This document shows positions 16,547 to 24,981 of a stretch of 64,000 nt of DNA, in pieces. The DNA lies in NCBI GenBank assembly GCA_964565765.1, contig CAZMGF010000002.1:1-64000 (forward strand), in the 5' to 3' direction. A program made the translations under genes and the position numbers. The notes under the pieces were generated by a model. That model was given only the letters and a program-made list of their open reading frames with translations, was not told where the DNA came from and did not search any database. Within the stretch, counting starts at the first letter, position 1, and the number at the start of each line of letters is the position of its first letter. Source of the stretch: Bog-1181 sp964565765. GTDB taxonomy: Bacteria > Oederibacteriota > PGYV01 > Palsa-1178.

Positions 16547-16679
16547 GAAATATTTAAACTCAAAAAAATAGTGTCGCCGCCTCACTCCTCTAGATATACC
16601 CCCTTATATCATTTGCCAAGAAATTGGCTCACGCCTAGAAAAGGCGGCGACACTTAAAATATCTTTAAAAAAATATTTC
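16547..16679. ncRNA. Candidate structured RNA or palindromic element
   Basis: An outer perfect 13-bp stem joins AGTGTCGCCGCCT (16570-16582) to AGGCGGCGACACT (16642-16654). Inside are two clean hairpins: GATATA/TATATC (16593-16610, loop CCCCCT) and GCCAA/TTGGC (16615-16628, GNRA-type loop GAAA). The junction strands 'CTCACTCCTCTAG' and 'CTCACGCCTAG' resemble each other. A further AT-rich inverted pair GAAATATTT (16547-16555) and AAATATTTC (16671-16679) frames it. This gives a multi-branch shape. I see no ORF and no match to glycine, TPP, SAM or c-di-GMP riboswitches, tmRNA, RNase P or SRP RNA. A small mobile palindrome is the main alternative. The strand is uncertain because most pairs are symmetric; the promoter at 16451 points to +. 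Confidence 0.5.
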
Positions 16680-16743
16680 ACTTTTATTTATCTATACATT
16701 TGGCCGCACAAAAAAACCGTCTTAAAAACAGCGCAATGAATCC

Positions 16744-16772
16744 TTGAAAAATTTTATGGTTTAATATATACT
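16744..16772 (+). promoter_or_regulatory. Promoter of the glycine cleavage operon
   Basis: TTGAAA (16744-16749) and TATACT (16767-16772) are 17 bp apart. The start is expected near 16779, leaving a leader of about 26 bases. That is too short for a glycine riboswitch. Confidence 0.5.
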
Positions 16773-16804
16773 AAAAACATTCTATAAAAATTCCGGGGTA
16801 AAAC

Positions 16805-17899
16805 ATGGAACTTAAAAATACCGTGTTACATAGCGAACACATCAGGCTAAAAGCCCTTATGGCGCCATTTGCCGGATGGAACATGCCGATACATTACGGC
16901 AGCATAATTGAAGAGGCAAAACAGACCCGCACCACGGCCGCGGTTTTTGACATCTCGCATATGGGGGAGTTTTTTGTGACCGAGGATCCGTCGAGATCCA
17001 CCCTGGACGAGGCCATAACCAACCCTGTAATAAAAATGAAAGAGAAAACATGCCGCTACGGATTTTTATTAAACGCCAACGGGACGGTCATGGACGACCT
17101 TATAGTTTACAGGCTGGCTTTGGACAAGTGGATGATAGTCGTGAACGCCTCCAATATAGACAGGGACGCCATGGCAATCTCATCTGTGCTATCCAAAGAT
17201 ACATTTTTTATGGACGCCTCGGACGCCACGGTAAAAATAGACCTTCAGGGGCCCAAAGCTATGGAAGTGATGAAAAAAGTCGCCGGGGACTCAATAAAAA
17301 AACTTAAATATTTTACCTTTGATATTTTTAACATCCTTGGCCAGGATTCCGTTATAAGCAGGACGGGATATACAGGAGAGCTTGGTTATGAGATATATGT
17401 TTCCAGGGAGACAGGACTGGAACTGTGGAAAAAATTTCTGGATGACCCCATGGTAAAGCCCGCAGGCCTGGGGGCCCGCGATATTTTAAGGCTGGAAGCA
17501 GGGCTGCCGCTTTATGGCGACGAGCTTACCGACTCGGTGACGCCGCTTGACGCGGGTATGGAAAAGTACATTGATTTTGAAAAGGAATTTACAGGCAGGG
17601 AAGCCCTGTTAAAACATAAAAACAATATCAAACGCATGCTCACCGGAGTTGTCATGGAAGGGCGCAGGACACCCAGGCATACAAACAAGGTTGTTATTGG
17701 GGGAAAAGAAGCGGGTTTTGTGACAAGCGGAGTTTTCTCGCCCCATTTGAACTGCGGCATAGGTTTTATGTATATCGACAAAGAATTAATAACCGAAGGC
17801 AGGGAAGTCACCATTTTGCTTGATAAAGGCGAGGCAAAGGGCCGGGTGGCCGCTCCGCCTTTCATTAAAAACACTTCAATCAGATACCAGGAGGCTTAA
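16805..17899 (+). CDS. gcvT: Aminomethyltransferase, glycine cleavage T protein
   Basis: 364 residues, the normal length. It takes the aminomethyl group from lipoyl-H protein and makes 5,10-methylene-tetrahydrofolate and ammonia. Family motifs are present: FAGWNMPIHYGS near the N-terminus, FDISHMGEF near 50, DDLIVYRL near 100, SRTGYTGELGYEI near 185 and GARDILRLEAGLPLYGDEL near 225. GGGGT precedes the ATG. It is the first gene of gcvT-gcvH-gcvPA-gcvPB, with 2 bases to gcvH. Confidence 0.97.
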   Translation: MELKNTVLHSEHIRLKALMAPFAGWNMPIHYGSIIEEAKQTRTTAAVFDISHMGEFFVTEDPSRSTLDEAITNPVIKMKEKTCRYGFLLNANGTVMDDLIVYRLALDKWMIVVNASNIDRDAMAISSVLSKDTFFMDASDATVKIDLQGPKAMEVMKKVAGDSIKKLKYFTFDIFNILGQDSVISRTGYTGELGYEIYVSRETGLELWKKFLDDPMVKPAGLGARDILRLEAGLPLYGDELTDSVTPLDAGMEKYIDFEKEFTGREALLKHKNNIKRMLTGVVMEGRRTPRHTNKVVIGGKEAGFVTSGVFSPHLNCGIGFMYIDKELITEGREVTILLDKGEAKGRVAAPPFIKNTSIRYQEA

Positions 17900-17901
17900 A
17901 A

Positions 17902-18291
17902 ATGGAGATTAAAGAAGGATATTTTTATTCAAAGGAACATGAATGGGTTAAAATTGAGGGCAATTCCGCAAAAATGGGGATATCGGATTATGCCCAGCAC
18001 AAACTCGGGGACATAACATATGTCGACCTTCCAAAGGCCGGTAAAGAGGTAAAGCAGTTCACAATACTGACCGGAATTGAATCCGTGAAGGCGGCAAGCG
18101 ATATTTATTCGCCGCTTACAGGAAAAGTCACCGCGGTAAATTCCACGCTTGAAAGCGCCCCGGAGCTTGTGAACAAATCACCTTTTGGGGACGGATGGAT
18201 AGCACAGCTGACAGTTAACGACCCGAAAGAGGTTTCAAACCTTATGGATGCGGCGGCATATAAAGCATACCTGGATTCCCTGGAGGGATAA
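17902..18291 (+). CDS. gcvH: Glycine cleavage system H protein
   Basis: 129 residues. The lipoyl carrier of the complex. The lipoylation site is Lys63 in TGIESVKAASD, within the usual hammerhead fold (YVDLPKAGKEV before it, SPLTGKV after it). The gene's TAA overlaps the ATG of gcvPA by one base. The enzymes that supply its lipoyl group, a ligase and LipA, are encoded just downstream. Confidence 0.97.
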   Translation: MEIKEGYFYSKEHEWVKIEGNSAKMGISDYAQHKLGDITYVDLPKAGKEVKQFTILTGIESVKAASDIYSPLTGKVTAVNSTLESAPELVNKSPFGDGWIAQLTVNDPKEVSNLMDAAAYKAYLDSLEG

Positions 18292-19616
18292 TGGCCAAAT
18301 TTACCCCGCACACTGAGAATGAAATAAAGGAAATGCTCTCCGATATTGGAGCGCAATCCATGGGATCCCTTTTTTCCGATATACCCGGGCCATTAAAACC
18401 GAAATCTTTTAACCTTCCTGAAGGCATGACGGAATATGAGGCCTTGAGCAGGCTTACAACCCTTTCCGCGTCTAACGAAACCGGCAGGATACTTTTCATG
18501 GGCGGCGGATTTTATGACCATTTCATACCGGCGGCTGTGGACGCAGTTTCATCGCGCGCTGAATTTTATACCGCGTATACACCTTACCAGCCGGAGGCAT
18601 CCCAGGGTACCCTGCAGGCGATATTTGAATACCAGACAATGATTGCAAAGCTCACAGGGCTCGAGGTATCTAACGCCTCGCTTTACGATGGAGGCACGGC
18701 CATATATGAGGCGGCCGCAATGGCAATAAGGACCAACGGAAGATCCAGGATAATTATAGACGCGGGTGTAAATCCTGTTTACAGGAAAATATTGAAAACA
18801 TATGTGATAAATCAGGATGTGGACATAATTGAAGCGGACCTTAAGGATATTTCCACTGACAGGGAAAAAATTACGGCGCTTTTAGATGAGCAGGCAGCGG
18901 CCCTTATTGTGCAGACACCGAATTACTTCGGCATAGCGGATGACTACACCGATCTTTTTAAAATATGCGATGAAAAAGGAATAACAAAAATAATGGTTTT
19001 TTATCCAATGTCTCTTGGAGTTTTAAAGACCCCGGGTGAGATGGGGGCCGATATTGCCGTAGCGGACGGCCAGTCACTGGGGCTTCCGCTTTCTTTCGGG
19101 GGGCCGTATCTCGGCATTATGGTGGCGTCAAAGGGTTATGTGAGGAAAATGCCCGGAAGGATAGTCGGGGAAACCCTGGACAGGAACAAAAAGAAATGTT
19201 ACGTCCTGACGCTGCAGGCAAGGGAGCAGCATATCAGGAGGGAAAAGGCCACGTCAAATATATGTTCCAACCAGGCGCTGTGCGCGCTGCGGGCGGTCGT
19301 ATACCTTTCTTTAATGGGAAAAGAGGGTTTCAGAAAAATTTCCCTGCTTAACCTTGAAAGGGCCTCATACCTTAAGGAAAAACTCGGCGCCTTTACTGAA
19401 GTAAAGCCGGGGGCCACTTTTAATGAATTTACAGTTAAACTTAAAGGGGACGCCGGTGAATTCGTGAAAAAAATGGAAAAGAAAGGGTATTATGCCGGTA
19501 TACCGGCTTCCATATATTATCCCGACAAGAAAAACTATCTGATAATCGCCGCAACGGAAAAAAGGACAGTTGTGGAAATCGATAATTTCGCCGAAGCTTT
19601 TAAGTCGGCCCTGTAG
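18291..19616 (+). CDS. gcvPA: Glycine dehydrogenase (decarboxylating) subunit 1
   Basis: 441 residues. One half of the two-subunit P protein, which decarboxylates glycine and loads the aminomethyl group on H protein. Motifs include LSDIGAQSMGSLFSDIP at the start, the FMGGGFYDHFIPAAVD segment near 70, YTPYQPEASQGTLQ near 95, and the C-terminal ARE-HIRREKATSNICSNQAL region near 315. It starts one base inside gcvH and ends directly before gcvPB. Confidence 0.96.
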   Translation: MAKFTPHTENEIKEMLSDIGAQSMGSLFSDIPGPLKPKSFNLPEGMTEYEALSRLTTLSASNETGRILFMGGGFYDHFIPAAVDAVSSRAEFYTAYTPYQPEASQGTLQAIFEYQTMIAKLTGLEVSNASLYDGGTAIYEAAAMAIRTNGRSRIIIDAGVNPVYRKILKTYVINQDVDIIEADLKDISTDREKITALLDEQAAALIVQTPNYFGIADDYTDLFKICDEKGITKIMVFYPMSLGVLKTPGEMGADIAVADGQSLGLPLSFGGPYLGIMVASKGYVRKMPGRIVGETLDRNKKKCYVLTLQAREQHIRREKATSNICSNQALCALRAVVYLSLMGKEGFRKISLLNLERASYLKEKLGAFTEVKPGATFNEFTVKLKGDAGEFVKKMEKKGYYAGIPASIYYPDKKNYLIIAATEKRTVVEIDNFAEAFKSAL

Positions 19617-19625
19617 GTGAAAACA

Positions 19626-21065
19626 ATGGATAATATATTTTCAAAGAGCGTAAAGGGAAGAAGCGGGGTTGACGCTGGAAAGGTAAATGAAAAGGCCATG
19701 GAGGCAATACCCGCGTCTTTAAGAAGGGCCGCGGAAAGCGGGCTGCCTGAATTATCAGAACTTGACGTGGTGAGGCATTTTACGGTTTTGTCGCAGAAAA
19801 ACTTTTCAGTGGACACACATTTCTATCCGCTGGGTTCCTGCACAATGAAATACAACCCGAAAGCAAACGAGGCTGCGGCGGCGCTGCCGGGATTTACCGG
19901 GCTGCACCCGTACACCGCGCTAATTGACGAAGAAGCGGCTCAGGGGGCGCTCGAGGTAATATACGATATTTCCCGGCAGTTATGCGAGATAACAGGCATG
20001 AAGCGTTTTACAACACAGCCATACGCCGGGGCGCACGGAGAACTGCTCGGCATACTATTGACCGCGGCCTATCACAGGAAAAAAGGAAACAATAAAAAAT
20101 ATATTGTAGTGCCTGAATCGGCCCACGGCACAAATCCGGCAAGCGCGGCAGTGGCAGGATACACTATTATTACGGTCGCTGTGGATAAAGAGGGTGGAAT
20201 AGACATAGATTCTCTCAAGGAAAAAATGAATGATGAAGTCGCCGGCATAATGATGACATTGCCCTCAACCCTCGGGGTATTTGAAAAGAGGATAAGCGAA
20301 GTTGTCGCGATTGCAAAAAAATATGACGCTTTAATGTATTATGACGGCGCGAATCTGAATGCCATCCTTGGCAAATTAAGGCCAGGCGATGTGGGTTTTG
20401 ACATTGTGCACATAAACCTGCACAAGACCTTTTCAACGCCGCACGGCGGAGGCGGGCCGGGATCGGGCGTGGTCGGAGTTTCAGAGAGGCTCCTTGATTT
20501 TCTTCCCGTACCTGTAGTGGCAAAGGACCATACCGGCAGGTTCATCCTTGATTATTCCGTAAAAAACTCCATAGGCCAGGTTGCCTCTTTTTTCGGCAAC
20601 TTCGGCGTAATATTAAAGGCTTATACTTACATCCTTATGCTCGGACGCGAGGGGTTAATCGACCTTTCTGAGAAAGCAGTACTGAACGCGAATTACTGCA
20701 TGGCAAAATTAAAGGCTTTCTACGACCTGCCATATGACAGGGTATGCATGCATGAGGTGGTCTTTACAGCCAAAAAACAAAACGCGTACGGGGTGCACGC
20801 CACCGACATTGCAAAAGCCTTGATTGACAGGGGAATACACCCGCCAACGATTTATTTTCCGCTGGTCGTGGATGAGGCCATAATGATAGAGCCCACAGAG
20901 ACCGAGTCAAAGGAAACCATGGATTTTTTCATTGAAGCAATGAAGGAAATAGCCGGGCTCGCGCAGACCGACCCGGAAAAAATAAAGAACGCGCCCGTTA
21001 CCACGGAAATATCAAGGCCGGACGAAACAAAGGCAGCGAGGGACCTAAAGCTTACATGTTTTTAA
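19626..21065 (+). CDS. gcvPB: Glycine dehydrogenase (decarboxylating) subunit 2, PLP-binding
   Basis: 479 residues from ATG 19626, chosen for the ribosome site AGGTGA (19615-19620); GTG 19617 is possible. This half holds the PLP lysine, Lys267 in HINLHKTFSTPHGGGGPG. Other landmarks are FYPLGSCTMKYNPK near 70 and ESAHGTNPASA near 170. Its last 10 bases overlap the start of the lipoate ligase gene, tying carrier modification to complex synthesis. Confidence 0.96.
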   Translation: MDNIFSKSVKGRSGVDAGKVNEKAMEAIPASLRRAAESGLPELSELDVVRHFTVLSQKNFSVDTHFYPLGSCTMKYNPKANEAAAALPGFTGLHPYTALIDEEAAQGALEVIYDISRQLCEITGMKRFTTQPYAGAHGELLGILLTAAYHRKKGNNKKYIVVPESAHGTNPASAAVAGYTIITVAVDKEGGIDIDSLKEKMNDEVAGIMMTLPSTLGVFEKRISEVVAIAKKYDALMYYDGANLNAILGKLRPGDVGFDIVHINLHKTFSTPHGGGGPGSGVVGVSERLLDFLPVPVVAKDHTGRFILDYSVKNSIGQVASFFGNFGVILKAYTYILMLGREGLIDLSEKAVLNANYCMAKLKAFYDLPYDRVCMHEVVFTAKKQNAYGVHATDIAKALIDRGIHPPTIYFPLVVDEAIMIEPTETESKETMDFFIEAMKEIAGLAQTDPEKIKNAPVTTEISRPDETKAARDLKLTCF

Positions 21066-21865
21066 ATAACAGGGCGCGCCTGATTCCGCCGGCATCATTT
21101 TCACCCTATGAAAACATGGCCATTGATGAGTACCTGATTGAATACTATGAAAAAACCAGTAGGCCTGTTTTAAGGCTATATTCATGGAAACCCGCCGGGC
21201 TATCAATAGGAAGGAACCAGGACGCGCAAAAGGAAATAAACCTCGAAAAATGCGCCTCACGTTCTGTGCCGGTTGTCAGGAGGCTTACAGGCGGCGGCGC
21301 CATTTATCACAAAAATGAACTCACCTACTCCGTTGTATTATCAGAAAACGACCTATCAAAGGAACCGCTTACAGTAAAAGGATCATTTGAAAAACTCAAC
21401 GCTTTTATAATCCGCATGTATTCCAAATTCGGGCTCAAGGCGGCTTACGCCAGGGATATTGCCGTTGCCCGGACAAACTTCGGCGGGCGCAGTCCTTTCT
21501 GCTTCGCGGCAAATGAGGAATATGACATTATGATAGGTGGAAAAAAAATAGGCGGAAATGCCCAGATGAGGAAAAAAAATATAATTTTTCAGCACGGCTC
21601 CATTCCACTGGAAGAAACCAGCGAGGCCCCGGGATTTGTCAGGGGAGAGCATGGCGCGGGGAACTACACCTTTCTTAACACGGTTTTAGGAAGGAAAGTT
21701 TATGTGGAGGAAGCCGCGGCAAACCTGATTGCAGCTTTTATGGAGGAATTCGGAGCGGACCTTAAGGAAGAACCGCTTGTGATGGATGAAAAGAAAAGGG
21801 TGGTTGAAATACTTACATCAAGGTACGCGTTGAACAACTGGAACCTGAAAAAAATGAATAAATAA
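21056..21865 (+). CDS. Lipoate-protein ligase A family protein
   Basis: 269 residues of the BPL/LplA/LipB catalytic fold. RRLTGGGAIYH near 80 is the lipoyl-AMP binding loop, and the lysine in GGKKIGGNAQMR near 163 is the expected catalytic residue. It could be LplA (ATP-dependent ligation of free lipoate) or an octanoyl transferase of the LipM type. The window has lipA next to it and no lipB, so an octanoyl-transferring role is quite possible; the sequence alone does not decide. It overlaps gcvPB by 10 bases, so H protein is the probable target. Confidence 0.85.
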   Translation: MFLNNRARLIPPASFSPYENMAIDEYLIEYYEKTSRPVLRLYSWKPAGLSIGRNQDAQKEINLEKCASRSVPVVRRLTGGGAIYHKNELTYSVVLSENDLSKEPLTVKGSFEKLNAFIIRMYSKFGLKAAYARDIAVARTNFGGRSPFCFAANEEYDIMIGGKKIGGNAQMRKKNIIFQHGSIPLEETSEAPGFVRGEHGAGNYTFLNTVLGRKVYVEEAAANLIAAFMEEFGADLKEEPLVMDEKKRVVEILTSRYALNNWNLKKMNK

Positions 21866-21871
21866 GCAACG

Positions 21872-22717
21872 GTGAACATGCAAAAACCGGAATATGCCGT
21901 AAAAAAAATTGATTTTAAAGAGATGCACTCCACCGAGAAAGCACTAGCCGGGCTTGGCCTGCATACAGTCTGCCATCAGGCGCGCTGTCCGAATATTTCG
22001 GAATGTTACGCGCGCGGGACCGCGGCTTTCCTTATTCTTGGCGACACCTGCACCAGGAGCTGCACTTTTTGCAATGTTAAAAAAGGCAGACCTGCGGCGC
22101 CTGATATCAGTGAGGCGAAAAATACCGCTGAAGCAGTCAGGCGCCTTAAATTAAATTACGTTGTAATAACATCTGTCACACGTGATGACCTGCCTGACGG
22201 CGGGGCATCATCATTTGTTTCAGCCATAAATGAAGTACGGCTGCTGAACCCGGGCGTAAAAATCGAGGTTCTTGTGCCTGATTTTGCAGGTAATGAACCG
22301 GCAATTGAAGCGGTTGCTGATACCTCCCCGGAAGTATTCGCCCATAATATAGAGACCGTCCCTTCATTATATAAAGTGAGAAAAGGGGCCGATTATAACA
22401 GGAGCCTGGCGGTTTTAAAATACGCAAAAGCCAGGAACAGGCTTGTGGCCGTAAAATCTGCGCTCATGCTCGGGCTTGGTGAAAAAGAAGATGAAATACT
22501 GTGTGCTTTCGGGGATCTCATAGGCGCTGGGTGCGATTTTTTATCCGTCGGCCAGTACCTGCAGCCTGATAATGTTCATGAAGCTGTGGTTGAATACATA
22601 ACCCCCGAAAAGTTTAAATGGTATGAAAAAAAGGGTTATGAGGCCGGCTTTAAGCATGTTGAGAGCGGAGTGTGGGTCAGAAGCTCTTATATGGCTGACA
22701 GGTACATTTTAAAGTAA
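21872..22717 (+). CDS. lipA: Lipoyl synthase
   Basis: 281 residues from GTG 21872; ATG 21878 is an equally plausible start. A radical SAM enzyme that inserts two sulfurs into octanoyl groups on H protein or other lipoyl domains. Both cluster motifs are complete: the auxiliary CX4CX5C at Cys34, Cys39, Cys45 and the radical SAM CX3CX2C at Cys60, Cys64, Cys67. The C-terminal RSSY, whose serine ligates the auxiliary cluster in the family, is present (VWVRSSYMAD). It lies 6 bases after the ligase gene. Confidence 0.95.
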   Translation: MNMQKPEYAVKKIDFKEMHSTEKALAGLGLHTVCHQARCPNISECYARGTAAFLILGDTCTRSCTFCNVKKGRPAAPDISEAKNTAEAVRRLKLNYVVITSVTRDDLPDGGASSFVSAINEVRLLNPGVKIEVLVPDFAGNEPAIEAVADTSPEVFAHNIETVPSLYKVRKGADYNRSLAVLKYAKARNRLVAVKSALMLGLGEKEDEILCAFGDLIGAGCDFLSVGQYLQPDNVHEAVVEYITPEKFKWYEKKGYEAGFKHVESGVWVRSSYMADRYILK

Positions 22718-22767
22718 AAAGTTAAAAGGCAACACCAATAAGTAAAGGAATAACGGATTTTCACGGG

Positions 22768-22796
22768 TTGCATTGGGGTATATTTTGGGTTATGAT
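22768..22796 (+). promoter_or_regulatory. Promoter of the dihydrolipoamide dehydrogenase gene
   Basis: TTGCAT (22768-22773) and TATGAT (22791-22796) are 17 bp apart, about 30 bases before the ATG at 22828. The 110-bp gap after lipA shows no clear terminator, so read-through is also possible. Confidence 0.4.
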
Positions 22797-22827
22797 GTGA
22801 AAGCAAAAGAATAGCAGTGGAGGGCAA

Positions 22828-24117
22828 ATGTACGATCTGGTTGTAATAGGTTCGGGCCCTGCCGGGCACACGGCGGCGCTTGAGGCGGCGAAATTAAAGT
22901 TAAAAACAGCGGTAATTGAACGCAACCCTGAAATGACAGGCGGCGTCTGCCTTAATGAAGGCTGTATCCCCTTAAAAGGAATGTTATATTATTCCCATGG
23001 CGGCGGAGATTACCACAATATACGCGGCGATGTCATGCAGAGGGTTTCATTTTTACGCAAAGGCTTAAATTCAAGGCTTGCTCTGGCAGGCGTGGAAATG
23101 ATATACGGCGAGGCCAGGTTCACCGCGGCCGATACTGTTGAAGCGGCCGGCCGCGTTATTAAGGCGAAAAATTTTCTTATAGCCGTGGGTTCCTCTCCAA
23201 AAAGATTCTTCAACAATCCCGCAGTGTTTTCCCCGGAGAAAATATTTGAGCTTGACGACGCCCCTAAAAAGGCGCTTATTATAGGAGGCGGCGTAATAGG
23301 GTGCGAGTACGCCTCATTCCTTAACAATATAGGGGCAAGCGTTGATATAGCCGAGGCCCTGCCGACAATTCTTTACGGCGAGGACCCGGAAATGATAAAC
23401 ACCCTTTCAAGGGAATTCAGGAAGAAAAAGATAAGGTTATTTGAAGGGGCGGCGGTGGCCGGCATAAGCACGGACAGAGAAGCTGAAATTACCGTAAACT
23501 CCACCACAACCGTTGAAAAATACGACATGATATTTGAGGCAACGGGCAGAAGGGCGAACACGGGCAGGCTTGGGCTTGAAGCGGCCGGGGTGGCGCTTGA
23601 TGAAAAAGGATTCATAAAAACCGACACCAATATGGCGACAAACGTTCCTGGAATTTACGCGGCTGGAGACTGCATACCGACGCCCATGCTGGCATATACA
23701 GCCTCGAGGGAAGCCTTTGCCGTGGTGGAGCATATCGCAAAGGGCGCGGCCGGAGATATTAATTATACCAACGTTCCAAAACTTGTCTTTTCCTCGCCAC
23801 AGCTGGGCAGCATCGGTTTGAGCCAGGCAAAAGCGGCGGAGTTAAATATTCCGGTTAAAATATACAGGTATTTTTTCAAGGCCATTGGCAAGGCCGTTGT
23901 TGAGGACAGGGACGCCGGCCTGATAAAACTCATTGAGGACACGCGCACTTCCACTATAATCGGGGCCTGCGCCGTGGGCGAAGAAATAACCGAGATAATA
24001 AACGAACTTACGGTGATAATAGGGGCCGGCGTTAAAACCAATGTTTTAAAAAACTGCGTGCACGTGCACCCTTCATACGCGGAAATAATTACAGAGGCAC
24101 TTTCTTTCGGAGGCTGA
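22828..24117 (+). CDS. lpd: Dihydrolipoamide dehydrogenase (L protein)
   Basis: 429 residues, about 40 shorter than typical E3 proteins, with the shortening mainly between the first motif and residue ~130. It reoxidises dihydrolipoyl-H protein with NAD+. GSGPAGHTAALEA binds FAD, GGVCLNEGCIPLKG carries the redox-active cysteine pair, GGGVIGCEYASF binds NAD, GIYAAGDC is the second FAD site, and HVHPSYAEIITEA has the catalytic His-Glu pair. GGAGGG before the ATG is a good ribosome site. It completes the glycine cleavage set. Confidence 0.93.
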   Translation: MYDLVVIGSGPAGHTAALEAAKLKLKTAVIERNPEMTGGVCLNEGCIPLKGMLYYSHGGGDYHNIRGDVMQRVSFLRKGLNSRLALAGVEMIYGEARFTAADTVEAAGRVIKAKNFLIAVGSSPKRFFNNPAVFSPEKIFELDDAPKKALIIGGGVIGCEYASFLNNIGASVDIAEALPTILYGEDPEMINTLSREFRKKKIRLFEGAAVAGISTDREAEITVNSTTTVEKYDMIFEATGRRANTGRLGLEAAGVALDEKGFIKTDTNMATNVPGIYAAGDCIPTPMLAYTASREAFAVVEHIAKGAAGDINYTNVPKLVFSSPQLGSIGLSQAKAAELNIPVKIYRYFFKAIGKAVVEDRDAGLIKLIEDTRTSTIIGACAVGEEITEIINELTVIIGAGVKTNVLKNCVHVHPSYAEIITEALSFGG

Positions 24118-24146
24118 GCCTTCCGCAATATTTCCAATTACAAAAC

Positions 24147-24175
24147 TTGACACGGCACAATTCATATGCTATATT
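24147..24175 (+). promoter_or_regulatory. Promoter of the TetR/exporter operon
   Basis: TTGACA (24147-24152) and TATATT (24170-24175) are 17 bp apart. The start is expected near 24182, inside the palindrome at 24175-24203. Confidence 0.6.
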
Positions 24176-24203
24176 TAACCAAACAGTTAAACCGAAAGGT
24201 TAA
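24175..24203. promoter_or_regulatory. TetR-type operator candidate
   Basis: TTAACC (24175-24180) and GGTTAA (24198-24203) are inverted around A24189. The same centre carries an inner GTTAAAC palindrome (24186-24192). It covers the predicted transcription start of the operon that encodes its own TetR protein, the usual arrangement for autoregulation. Confidence 0.55.
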
Positions 24204-24217
24204 TAAAAGAGGGTCAT

Positions 24218-24343
24218 ATGAAAAAGAAAAAACAACCGGAAAAAGCAAAGACAAAAAAAACTGCCGGAAATTCCAGAAAAACCATCAGGCAGGCGGCGGC
24301 GGCAGTGGCGCTGTGGCTGGGAAAGGGTGAAGCTTGGCTGTAA
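24218..24343 (+). CDS. Small basic 41-residue peptide upstream of TetR
   Basis: The ORF starts MKKKKQPEKAKTKK and ends LWLGKGEAWL. The first half is strongly basic, the second Ala-rich and hydrophobic. GAGGG (24209-24213) precedes the ATG. Its stop overlaps the TTG start of the TetR gene by 10 bases, so its translation would carry ribosomes to the regulator. It may be a coupling leader or a small nucleic-acid-binding protein. No family is recognised. Confidence 0.45.
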   Translation: MKKKKQPEKAKTKKTAGNSRKTIRQAAAAVALWLGKGEAWL

Positions 24344-24966
24344 AAAAGGACGACGGAAAGACAAAAGAGAGGATATTGAAGGCCGCAATCGAGGAGTTTA
24401 TTGAGCATGGTTTTGACGGCGCAAGGACCCAGGCCATAGCCGACAGGGCAAAGGTGAACAAGGCCATGCTCCATTATTATTATACCAGCAAGGATAATAT
24501 GTATGAACAGGCCATAAGCACGGTGGCCAACGCCATAATTGAAAAACTCGGGAAAATACCCGCTGAACAGCCGCAAATTGAGGACAGGATAGGCAGTGTA
24601 ATTGACGCTTACATAGAAATTTTTACCGACTACGCCGATTATTTTAAGATAGTCATATATGAGGCCATGCGCGGCGGAAAAGTCCTAAAAAAAGTGCTAC
24701 TTTCAAAAAACATACTTAACAACAGCAGCATAAGGAACTTTATCAAATATTTTGACGACCAGGTGTCAACCGGAAAAGTCAGGAAAGTGGACAAGGTACA
24801 GTTGTTTATGAGCATTGTCACGCAGATGCTGCCCGTATTTATAGCCGGGCAGATATTAAATGAAGTTGTTGATGTCTTCGGGGTTAAAAAAATCGTCGCG
24901 GATAAGTTCATCAAAGGAAGAAAAAAGTTCGTGCTTGACCTTATAATGAACGGAATAAAAAAATAG
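24334..24966 (+). CDS. TetR/AcrR-family regulator of the adjacent exporter
   Basis: 210 residues from TTG 24334 with GGGTGA at 24325-24330; no ATG lies in a better place. The N-terminal HTH is clear: RILKAAIEEFIEHGFDGART, then AIADRAKVNKAMLHYYYTSK, near residues 10-55. The C-terminal part is helical, as in ligand-binding TetR domains. It heads the operon of membrane fusion protein, two ABC ATPases and two permeases. The E. coli counterpart order is cecR-ybhG-ybhF-ybhS-ybhR. It likely represses its own operon through the palindrome at 24175-24203. Confidence 0.88.
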   Translation: MAVKKDDGKTKERILKAAIEEFIEHGFDGARTQAIADRAKVNKAMLHYYYTSKDNMYEQAISTVANAIIEKLGKIPAEQPQIEDRIGSVIDAYIEIFTDYADYFKIVIYEAMRGGKVLKKVLLSKNILNNSSIRNFIKYFDDQVSTGKVRKVDKVQLFMSIVTQMLPVFIAGQILNEVVDVFGVKKIVADKFIKGRKKFVLDLIMNGIKK

Positions 24967-24981
24967 CGTGGAGGGTTGATT

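Larger units (their letters stand above)
16404..16804. other. 401-bp non-coding region upstream of gcvT
   Basis: It holds the consensus promoter at 16451-16478, the palindromic element at 16547-16679 and the gcv promoter at 16744-16772. I found no ORF with a ribosome site and no glycine riboswitch. Confidence 0.7.

Noticed and set aside
16485..16804. Glycine riboswitch upstream of gcvT
   Set aside because: The conserved glycine aptamer core is absent, and the gcv promoter leaves only a ~26-base leader.
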